DNA from: Succinivibrionaceae bacterium UBA3769
GTDB taxonomy: Bacteria > Pseudomonadota > Gammaproteobacteria > Enterobacterales > Succinivibrionaceae
Direction of reading: 5' to 3'
NCBI GenBank assembly: GCA_002372325.1
Contig: DFFT01000159.1
Span: forward strand, 1 to 16,710
Length of the DNA stretch: 16,710 bases
Shown: positions 7,633 through 13,988 of the stretch, piece after piece
How positions within the stretch are numbered: position 1 is the stretch's first letter
Layout: each line of letters starts with the position of its first letter
Position numbers and translations under genes: made by a program
Notes under the pieces: model-generated
Told to the model about the DNA's origin: nothing
The model's input: the letters and a program-made list of their open reading frames with translations, nothing else
The model's database searches: none

Positions 7633-7660
7633 GATCGCAAATCTGCGGATCGCAAATCTG
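7633..7660. repeat. Two-copy 15-base-period direct repeat flanked by palindromes
   Basis: GATCGCAAATCTG occurs at 7633-7645 and again, without change, at 7648-7660. It is bracketed by the 9-base palindromes TCTCAGAGA (7624-7632) and TCTGTCAGA (7657-7665). A spacing of about 1.5 helical turns between identical sites in a divergent promoter region looks like a regulator-binding site, but no known operator is recognised. Confidence 0.6.
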
Positions 7661-7942
7661 TCAGACAAAAACAGAGTTAAGTTCACATATTTTAACGCCG
7701 CAAAGGGGACGATTAAGTGCTATGGCATTGTGATAGTCTAAAATAAGAGAACGGAATTGCAGAGGGCTGCGTTCTGTAGCTGATTATTTTGTTATTCCCT
7801 CCAGCCGTACACAATAACAACAATAATCCCCCGGGCGGGTGGCAGTTTCTTTCCAGAACCGCAAAAATCGTTTTATTTTTCTGTTTTTTTCACAGTAAGC
7901 AGCTGCCATAATCCCGAAGTTTATGTATTGAGGAATTTCCCT

Positions 7943-9049
7943 ATGTCCCTAGATGTCATTGTTTGCGATGATTCAAGTTTCGCGCGCAAACAGCTCATCA
8001 GAACTCTGCCGAAGTCTCTGGTTAACAATCTCTATCAGGCCGGAAACGGACTGGAGGCTATGGAGTATCTGAGAGAACATAAAGGAGAACTCCTGTTTCT
8101 TGATCTTACCATGCCCGGGATGGACGGTTATCAGGTTCTGGAAGCTATAAAAAACGAACGCATAAACATTATGACCATTGTGGTCAGCGCAGACATCCAG
8201 CCCGAAGCCAGAAAAATCATTCTGAGCTACGAAAATGTGCTGGAATTCATTCCTAAACCGCTGGATAAGGATAAACTGCTTACCCTGCTGACAAACTACG
8301 GTCTTATGGATCCCAACGATACTGAAACCGTGCAGATCGTGGAAACCGATGAAGAAAAGAAGGACAAAAACGGCATCTTCGATTCTCTCCGGGAAAAACT
8401 CAATATTGCAGCAGGCGTAACAGCCAGCAGAATGGCGGAAATTCTTAATCTGTTCATTACCATGCCCGTTCCTGACGTAAAGCTCAAGAAGGGACTGGAG
8501 GTCACCCGGGACATCATCCACTGGCTGAATCTGCGGGATAACGATAATCAGAAAAACAACATAATTGTCAGCCAGGGCTTTGTGGGCGAAGGAGTTCTCG
8601 GTGAGAATCTGCTCTATTTTTCTCCGGAGGATATGAACAACTACGCTCATCTGGTGTGCGATACCAAAACCACCTACGAGGAAAGAGTAGGCATCATGAT
8701 CGACCTTGCCGGACTGATCTCAGGAACTCTGGTAAGGGTGCTGGCCACACAGTTCAACACGGTAATCAGAACCACACATCCCGCTCTGGTGCCGAATATT
8801 CTCATTGATGAATCCTTTCTTCGGGGAGAAGCGCCTGAAAAAAGCGAATCCGGCGATGACAGCCATGAAAAGCCCGAGGAGCCTTTTATGCCCTACAATA
8901 TGGCATCAGAGGCGCACAAGGACGGTAACATTCTGTCCGTGGAATTCAATTTCAATGTAAAAGGCCAGGGAATGTCAGTACGACTTGATATGCTGTTTAC
9001 TAATTCAACCATGCAGAAGGTTATACAGCTCATGGAGTTTTCAGAATGA
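7943..9049 (+). CDS. Response regulator: receiver domain fused to CheC/CheX-type phosphatase domain
   Basis: A 368-residue cytoplasmic signalling protein. Residues 1-120 are a receiver domain with every key residue: Asp9-Asp10, phosphoacceptor Asp54 in LFLDLTMPGMDG, Ser82 and Lys105 in FIPKP. After an acidic linker comes a CheC/CheX-like domain. D147-x3-E151-x2-N154-x22-P177 fits the motif of the CheC/CheX/FliY aspartyl-phosphate phosphatases exactly. A second half-site around 247-261 looks decayed, with Ile and Asp where Glu and Asn would be. An acidic insert at about 296-330 precedes the last strands. There is no DNA-binding domain, so output is probably by dephosphorylation or protein contact. 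The start is ATG 7943, with GAGGAA at 7930-7935; the frame extends to a TTG at 7928 that overlaps this site. It overlaps the diguanylate cyclase gene by 4 bases. Confidence 0.85.
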   Translation: MSLDVIVCDDSSFARKQLIRTLPKSLVNNLYQAGNGLEAMEYLREHKGELLFLDLTMPGMDGYQVLEAIKNERINIMTIVVSADIQPEARKIILSYENVLEFIPKPLDKDKLLTLLTNYGLMDPNDTETVQIVETDEEKKDKNGIFDSLREKLNIAAGVTASRMAEILNLFITMPVPDVKLKKGLEVTRDIIHWLNLRDNDNQKNNIIVSQGFVGEGVLGENLLYFSPEDMNNYAHLVCDTKTTYEERVGIMIDLAGLISGTLVRVLATQFNTVIRTTHPALVPNILIDESFLRGEAPEKSESGDDSHEKPEEPFMPYNMASEAHKDGNILSVEFNFNVKGQGMSVRLDMLFTNSTMQKVIQLMEFSE

Positions 9050-10098
9050 CCGACACCAGCGCAGATATTTCAGAACTCAGGGAAATTCATCGTTTTCTTT
9101 CCATTATTCAGGACATCAATGTTGGTGTAATCGTAGTTGATACAAATTACATAGTAAGAGTATGGAACAGCTTCATGGAGGTAAACAGCGGCATTCTGGG
9201 CATCAAAATCAACGGCAAATGCCTGTTTGACGTATTCCCGGAAATTCGCAAATCCTGGCTTTATGACAAGATTACCGAGGCCACCACCCTGAACACTCCG
9301 GTATTCAATTCCTGGCGCCAGCACAAGGAAATTTTTCATTTCCCCAATAACCGTCCCTTTACCGGACGCACCATGGAAATGAGACAGAACTTCACCATCA
9401 TTCCTCTCAGCAATCTTGACGGCAAAATTGATGAAGTGCTGATAATGATTTACGACGTGACCGATGAAGCCTGCGCCGAAATCAATTTGGAAAAGGCTAA
9501 CAGCCAGCTCCTGAAGTCTTCCATTACCGACGGACTTACCGGACTTTATAACAGAAAGCACTGGGAAAACTGTCTCTCTGAAGCCTATGATCTCTTCCGG
9601 CGTAACAAGGAGCCGGTAACGCTGCTGATGTTCGACATCGATCATTTCAAGAGCATTAACGATACCTATGGGCATCAGGCCGGTGATACGGTACTCAAAA
9701 GGCTGTCCCAGGTTGTCAAAAAGCAGATCCGCAATACCGATGTGGCCGGTCGCTACGGCGGCGAAGAATTCACCATTATCCTCCGGGATGCCAACAGAGA
9801 ATCTTCATTCTACGTAGCGGAAAGGCTGCGTCACGCCATAGAATCCCAGGTGGTGGAATATAACAATCCCAAAGCGGGCGGCATTCAGGTTATCCGCTTT
9901 ACCATAAGCATCGGTGTCTGCACTCTCTCCATACCGGCCATGCCGAATTACGGTGACTGGCTGAAAAAGGCTGATAATGCGCTGTATTTCTCCAAGGAGC
10001 ATGGCAGAAACAGAACCACGGAATACGGCCTGAACGATACCGAAGAGACCATGAACATTGAAATTCAGAGACCGGTGATAAAAAAGAGAGACAGTTAG
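9046..10098 (+). CDS. PAS domain-containing diguanylate cyclase (GGDEF)
   Basis: A 350-residue protein with a PAS-like sensor domain at about 15-140 (IQDINVGVIVVDTNYIVRVW is its start), a short coiled linker (about 141-158) and a GGDEF domain at about 160-325. The GGDEF domain makes cyclic-di-GMP from two GTP. It looks active: DGLTGLYNR at 162-170, metal-binding Asp197 in FDIDHF, and the active loop GGEEF at 238-242. An inhibitory I-site RxxD (Arg229-Asp232) lies exactly five residues before the loop, so feedback by product is likely. No membrane segment is seen, so it should be cytosolic. The ATG at 9046 overlaps the previous stop (ATGA), with GGAG at 9034-9037. Co-translation implies that the upstream receiver-CheC protein works with or controls this cyclase. 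Confidence 0.93.
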   Translation: MTDTSADISELREIHRFLSIIQDINVGVIVVDTNYIVRVWNSFMEVNSGILGIKINGKCLFDVFPEIRKSWLYDKITEATTLNTPVFNSWRQHKEIFHFPNNRPFTGRTMEMRQNFTIIPLSNLDGKIDEVLIMIYDVTDEACAEINLEKANSQLLKSSITDGLTGLYNRKHWENCLSEAYDLFRRNKEPVTLLMFDIDHFKSINDTYGHQAGDTVLKRLSQVVKKQIRNTDVAGRYGGEEFTIILRDANRESSFYVAERLRHAIESQVVEYNNPKAGGIQVIRFTISIGVCTLSIPAMPNYGDWLKKADNALYFSKEHGRNRTTEYGLNDTEETMNIEIQRPVIKKRDS

Positions 10099-10134
10099 TC
10101 AAATCCGGAAGTTTTTCAGGTTCTCTTCTGTCTT

Positions 10135-10168
10135 AAGCCCTCTGTCATCATAAAACAGGGGGCTTTTT
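10135..10168 (+). terminator. Rho-independent terminator of the REC-CheC / GGDEF operon
   Basis: An 11-base stem (10135-10145 with 10155-10165, one G-U pair) with a 9-base loop, ending in five T (10164-10168). It sits 36 bases after the cyclase stop. Confidence 0.88.
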
Positions 10169-10217
10169 CAGCTGCGCCTGGTATGCCTGTCTGACACTGG
10201 ATTCCGGACTATTCAGC

Positions 10218-10254
10218 AAAAAAAAGCGTCCGGATCTGCAATAAATCCGAACGC
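10218..10254 (-). terminator. Rho-independent terminator of ilvC
   Basis: On the minus strand a 10-base stem (10254-10245 with 10235-10226, one G-U pair) with a 9-base loop runs into eight T (plus-strand A at 10218-10225). It lies 33 bases after the ilvC stop and faces the terminator of the converging signalling operon. Confidence 0.92.
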
Positions 10255-10287
10255 CTGCCTGACATTCAAGTTAAGGCTTTAACCCTT

Positions 10288-11772
10288 TTACTTTGTACCG
10301 AAGGTAATACGCTTCATATCAGTCATATAGCCGCGGAGCATGCGTCCTACAACTTCGATAGGATGATTTCTCAGCTCTTCATTAACCTTAATGAGAGTTT
10401 CATTATCAACGGTGGTATCAGAGGAAGAAAGTCCCTTGCCAAGATCCTCAAGAGTTACCTTCTTCATGAAGTCCTTGAGCATCGGAACAGCCTTGTTGGT
10501 AAACAGGTAGTTGCCATATTCGGCAGTGTCGGAAATTACCACATTCATCTCATAGAGGCGGTTACGGCCAATGCAGTTTGCAATCAGCGGCAGCTCATGG
10601 AGAGATTCATAGTAAGCGGATTCCGGATAAATACCGGCATGAGTCATGGTCTCAAAGGCCAGCTCGCATCCTGCCTTGATGGTGGCAACCATGAAGATTC
10701 CCTTGTCAAAATATTCCTGCTCGCTGATTTCGGTATCGCACTCAGGAGCCTTTTCAAAGCCATGCTTGCCGAACTCTTCGCGCCAGGCGAACAGATCCTT
10801 GTCGCCGGCAGCCCAGTCCTGCATCATGGTTTCAGAGAATACACCGCTGTCGATGTCATCCATGTGCTTCTGATAAAGCGGACGGAGAATATCCTTGATC
10901 TCAGCAGCCATTTCAAAGGCGCGGATCTTAGCCGGATTTGAAAGACGATCCAGCATATTGGTGATACCGCCGAACTTCAAAGCCTCTCCGACAGTCTCCC
11001 AGCCGTAGCGCAGCAGCTTGCAGGCATAAGCCGGATCCATGCCCAGCTCTACCATGCGATCAAAGCCTAGCATGGTAGCGGTCTGCAGCATGCCGCAGAG
11101 GATGGTCTGCTCGCCCATAAGGTCTGACTTAACCTCGGCAACAAAGGATGATTCAAGGCAGCCTGCCTTGTGAGCTCCGGTGGCGGCAGCCCAGGCCTTG
11201 GCAATATCCCAGCCCTTCTTCTCCGGATCGTTTTCAGGATGAACGGCAAGCAGTGTCGGAACGCCAAAGCCGCGCTGATATTCATGACGCACCTCGGTAC
11301 CCGGGCACTTAGGAGCTACCATAACCACCGTAATATCCTTGCGGATCTGCTCGCCCAGTTCAACAATGTTGAAGCCATGAGAATAACCAAGAGCAGCGCC
11401 CTTCTTCATCAGAGGCATTACAGCCTGAACCACAGGATGGTGCTGCTTATCAGGAGTAAGATTAACTACAAGATCGGCCTCGGGAATAAGCTCTTCATAG
11501 GTACCAACACGGAATCCGTTCTCAGTGGCGCGCTGATAGGACTTGCGCTTTTCCTTGATGGCTTCTGCGCGAAGAGCGTAAGAAACGTCAAGACCGGAAT
11601 CGCGCATATTCAGACCCTGATTAAGACCCTGAGCACCGCAACCTACAATTACAATCTTCTTTCCCTTCAGAAAATCACAGCCGCTCTGGAATTCAGAACG
11701 ATTCATAAAACGGCAGCAGCCGAGCTGACCAAGCTTCTCACGGAGAGAAAGGGTATTAAAATAATTTGCCAT
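10288..11772 (-). CDS. ilvC: Ketol-acid reductoisomerase (NADP+), class II
   Basis: This 494-residue enzyme (E. coli IlvC 491 aa) does the second step of valine, leucine and isoleucine synthesis: it isomerises and reduces acetolactate or acetohydroxybutyrate with NADPH and magnesium. It is the long, class II form with a duplicated C-terminal knotted domain. The Rossmann loop is GCGAQGLNQG at 44-53. Arg68, Arg76 and Ser78 sit at the NADPH-selecting positions known from E. coli. The catalytic and metal residues His132, Asp217, Glu221, Glu389 and Glu393 are all present at E. coli numbering. The ATG at 11772 has GAGG at 11778-11781. It is a single-gene unit with its own promoter (11811-11839) and terminator. 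The regulator gene ilvY, divergent from ilvC in E. coli, is not here; pgi takes that place. Confidence 0.98.
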   Translation of the reverse strand: MANYFNTLSLREKLGQLGCCRFMNRSEFQSGCDFLKGKKIVIVGCGAQGLNQGLNMRDSGLDVSYALRAEAIKEKRKSYQRATENGFRVGTYEELIPEADLVVNLTPDKQHHPVVQAVMPLMKKGAALGYSHGFNIVELGEQIRKDITVVMVAPKCPGTEVRHEYQRGFGVPTLLAVHPENDPEKKGWDIAKAWAAATGAHKAGCLESSFVAEVKSDLMGEQTILCGMLQTATMLGFDRMVELGMDPAYACKLLRYGWETVGEALKFGGITNMLDRLSNPAKIRAFEMAAEIKDILRPLYQKHMDDIDSGVFSETMMQDWAAGDKDLFAWREEFGKHGFEKAPECDTEISEQEYFDKGIFMVATIKAGCELAFETMTHAGIYPESAYYESLHELPLIANCIGRNRLYEMNVVISDTAEYGNYLFTNKAVPMLKDFMKKVTLEDLGKGLSSSDTTVDNETLIKVNEELRNHPIEVVGRMLRGYMTDMKRITFGTK

Positions 11773-11810
11773 AACAGCCTCGAAAATCAGTTATTTTGAA
11801 AAGCGAGTAC

Positions 11811-11839
11811 ATTATAACCATCATCCCCCCCGGCTTAAA
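11811..11839 (-). promoter_or_regulatory. Promoter of ilvC
   Basis: On the minus strand a perfect TATAAT (11816 to 11811) lies 17 bases from TTTAAG (11839 to 11834), a poor -35. Transcription would start near 11804 and give a leader of only about 30 bases, too short for a peptide attenuator. A weak -35 with repeats beside it suggests that an activator is needed. Confidence 0.6.
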
Positions 11840-11852
11840 GCAATAAAGCAAT
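11837..11852. repeat. Tandem 8-base direct repeat at the ilvC -35
   Basis: AAAGCAAT is present twice in a row (11837-11844 and 11845-11852), followed by AAA. It overlaps the weak -35 of ilvC, where an activator would bind, but the repeat is short and AT-rich and could be chance. Confidence 0.4.
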
Positions 11853-12019
11853 AAATCCGTCAAAACTTAGCGCTGTAACATCACTGAAAATGAGAAAAGA
11901 TCATAAGACATCGGCAGTACCCCCGCCGTCAGGATAAAAAATATGGGCTCTCTCTGCTGTCCCTGCTTTTCCGTTACTATTCAGGAAACGAGATCTCTTA
12001 CGGACAGTGGTATGTCATC

Positions 12020-12037
12020 GGTCTCCGGAGGTCTCCG
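12020..12037. repeat. Direct repeat upstream of pgi
   Basis: GGTCTCCG occurs at 12020-12027 and 12030-12037, and CTCCGGAG (12023-12030) is a perfect palindrome at the junction. It lies about 100 bases before the pgi start and about 30 bases before the possible -10. Its function is unknown. Confidence 0.4.
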
Positions 12038-12135
12038 CATGGCTATTACTCTTTATTCCGCTATCGTGTAAAATATCCTTTGGAGATCATGCAGGCTTAA
12101 GCCTTTGCATTCACCTTATAGCAGGAATTTTATTC

Positions 12136-13785
12136 ATGAAAAACGTAAATCCAACTCAAACCAATGCCTGGAAGGAACTTGAAAAGCACTTTTCTGAAAA
12201 CAGAAACATGACCATCAAGGATCTCTTCAAGGCTGATCCGAACCGCTTCAATAACTTTTCTCTCAAATTCAACGATGATTTTCTGGTGGATTTTTCGAAA
12301 AATCGCATTACCGAAGATACTCTGAGCCTTCTTATTAAACTTGCTGAAGAGGCTGACCTCAAAAACGCCATTGAAGCAATGTTTACCGGCGAAAAAATCA
12401 ATGTTACCGAAGATCGCGCTGTTCTTCACACCGCTCTCCGCAACCAGTCTGATTCCCCGGTTCTGGTGGACGGGCAGGATGTCATGCCCGAGGTACGGAA
12501 GGTACTGGCCAAAATCAAGACCTTTACTGAAAAGGTTATTTCCGGAGAATGGAAGGGATATACCGGCAAGGCTATTACCGATGTGGTAAATATCGGCATC
12601 GGCGGCTCCGATCTGGGCCCTTGCATGATTACCATGGCTCTTACCCCGTATCACAACCATCTCAAATCCCATTTTGTTTCCAATGTTGACGGCACTCATA
12701 TTGCAGAAACCCTGAAGGAATGCGACCCGGAAACCACCCTGTTCCTGGTGGCCTCAAAAACCTTCACTACCCAGGAAACCATGACCAATGCCCATACTGC
12801 AAGAGACTGGTTCCTGAAAGCCGCCGGAGACAAGAAGCATGTTGCCAAGCACTTTGCTGCTCTGTCCACTAATACCAAGGCCGTTAGCGAATTTGGCATC
12901 GATACTGATAATATGTTCGAATTCTGGGACTGGGTCGGCGGACGCTACTCTTCATGGTCCGCTATCGGAACCTCCATTGCCCTGGCTGTTGGCTTTGACA
13001 ATTTTGAAAAGCTGCTCAAGGGAGCTTATGAAATGGATGAGCATTTCAGAAAGCTTCCCTTCAGACAGAACATTCCGGTAATTCTGGCTCTCATCGGCAT
13101 CTGGTACAACAATTTCTATAAGTTTGCTTCTGAAGCAATTCTGCCCTATGACCAGTATCTGGCCCGTTTCCCCGCTTATTTCCAGCAGGGCAACATGGAA
13201 TCAAACGGCAAGTATGCAGACAGAAACGGCCAGCCCGTAACTTATGAAACCGGCCCCATTATCTGGGGCGAACCGGGCACCAACGGACAGCATGCCTTCT
13301 ACCAGCTGATACATCAGGGCACCAAAATAATACCTGCAGATTTTATTGCTCCGGCTATCAGCCATAATCCCATCGGGGATCATCATGCCAAGCTTCTCTC
13401 CAACTTCTTTGCGCAGACCGAAGCTCTGGCCTTTGGCAAAACAAAAGAAGCGGTAATTCAGGAATTCGAGGCCAAGGGAACTCCCAAGGATAAGTACGAG
13501 CCTCTCATTCCCTTCAAGGTTTTCGAGGGGAACCGGCCGACAAACTCCATTCTGGTGAAGGAAATCACTCCGGAAACTCTGGGGGCTCTCATCGCCATGT
13601 ATGAGCACAAAATTTTCGTGCAGGGCGTAATTCTCAACATCTTCTCCTTTGACCAGTGGGGTGTGGAACTGGGCAAGCAGCTTGCCGGAAAGATCCTTCC
13701 CGAGCTCCAGAACACTGAAGAAGTCGCCTCTCACGATTCCTCCACTAACGGACTTATTAACTTCTTTAAGGCCGTAAGGAAGTAG
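12136..13785 (+). CDS. pgi: Glucose-6-phosphate isomerase
   Basis: This enzyme interconverts glucose-6-phosphate and fructose-6-phosphate in glycolysis and gluconeogenesis, in the cytoplasm. It has 549 residues, the same length as E. coli Pgi, and Glu355, His386 and Lys514 stand at the E. coli catalytic numbers. The sugar-phosphate site includes GIGGSDLGP at 154-162 and SKTFTTQET at 207-215. Family signatures are DWVGGRYSSWSAIG at 265-278, where Ser273 replaces the usual hydrophobic residue, and FDQWGVELGKQL at 505-516. The start is ATG 12136, with AGGA at 12123-12126; an upstream GTG in frame (12007) lacks a binding site and would add 43 unrelated residues. It is followed by a terminator and by treZ. 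Confidence 0.97.
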   Translation: MKNVNPTQTNAWKELEKHFSENRNMTIKDLFKADPNRFNNFSLKFNDDFLVDFSKNRITEDTLSLLIKLAEEADLKNAIEAMFTGEKINVTEDRAVLHTALRNQSDSPVLVDGQDVMPEVRKVLAKIKTFTEKVISGEWKGYTGKAITDVVNIGIGGSDLGPCMITMALTPYHNHLKSHFVSNVDGTHIAETLKECDPETTLFLVASKTFTTQETMTNAHTARDWFLKAAGDKKHVAKHFAALSTNTKAVSEFGIDTDNMFEFWDWVGGRYSSWSAIGTSIALAVGFDNFEKLLKGAYEMDEHFRKLPFRQNIPVILALIGIWYNNFYKFASEAILPYDQYLARFPAYFQQGNMESNGKYADRNGQPVTYETGPIIWGEPGTNGQHAFYQLIHQGTKIIPADFIAPAISHNPIGDHHAKLLSNFFAQTEALAFGKTKEAVIQEFEAKGTPKDKYEPLIPFKVFEGNRPTNSILVKEITPETLGALIAMYEHKIFVQGVILNIFSFDQWGVELGKQLAGKILPELQNTEEVASHDSSTNGLINFFKAVRK

Positions 13786-13815
13786 TCTGTTTCTGACAAT
13801 CAGATGAGTTTGCAC

Positions 13816-13844
13816 AAAAGCCGAATACACAATTCGGCTTTTTT
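13816..13844 (+). terminator. Rho-independent terminator of pgi
   Basis: An 11-base perfect stem (13816-13826 with 13832-13842), 5-base loop, and six T at 13839-13844. It starts 30 bases after the pgi stop and separates pgi from treZ. Confidence 0.92.
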
Positions 13845-13871
13845 ATCCCTCAGAGGGCCTCCGGGGCTCAG

Positions 13872-13880
13872 TGCTATAAT
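13872..13880 (+). promoter_or_regulatory. Extended -10 promoter of treZ
   Basis: TGCTATAAT is a perfect extended -10 (TG-N-TATAAT) just after the pgi terminator. No -35 is seen at the right distance, as is common for this class. Transcription would start near 13887 and give a leader of about 100 bases before the ATG. Confidence 0.7.
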
Positions 13881-13988
13881 AGAAACAGAGATTTTTTGTT
13901 CCCCTGTGTTCGCTGTCAGTTTCCACCGGCAGTGCTTCAAAGACAACAAACACATATAAAACAGCTTTCATTACCGGAGACGCAAGCC

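Larger units (their letters stand above)
7444..7942. other. Divergent intergenic region kdsD / REC-CheC gene
   Basis: About 500 bases between divergent operons; both promoters should lie here. On the kdsD side TAAAAT- and GATAAT-like hexamers are present but have no good -35. On the other side a TAAAAT at 7739-7744 is the best -10, again with no good -35. A 15-base tandem repeat lies at 7633-7660 between two short palindromes (reported separately). The last 80 bases before the start include T-rich tracts (about 7870-7890). I see no small gene, tRNA or strong terminator. Confidence 0.5.
11773..12135. other. Divergent intergenic region ilvC / pgi
   Basis: About 360 bases. The ilvC side has a promoter (11811-11839) with short direct repeats at its -35 (11837-11852). 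The pgi side has a TAAAAT at 12069-12074 as a possible -10, without a good -35, and a direct repeat at 12020-12037. The pgi frame stays open upstream to a GTG at 12007, but nothing there looks coding. No small gene or leader peptide with branched-chain codons is evident. Confidence 0.5.

Noticed and set aside
7722..7736. Possible sigma54 site (TGGCAT then TAGT)
   Set aside because: The second half does not match TTGC, so this is not a credible -24/-12 promoter.
12007..12135. Upstream GTG start for pgi
   Set aside because: No ribosome site, unrelated to Pgi sequence, and ATG 12136 gives exactly the E. coli length and catalytic numbering.
13896..13988. Upstream TTG start for treZ
   Set aside because: No ribosome site; it starts only a few bases after the predicted transcription start, while ATG 13989 has GGAGA at the right distance.
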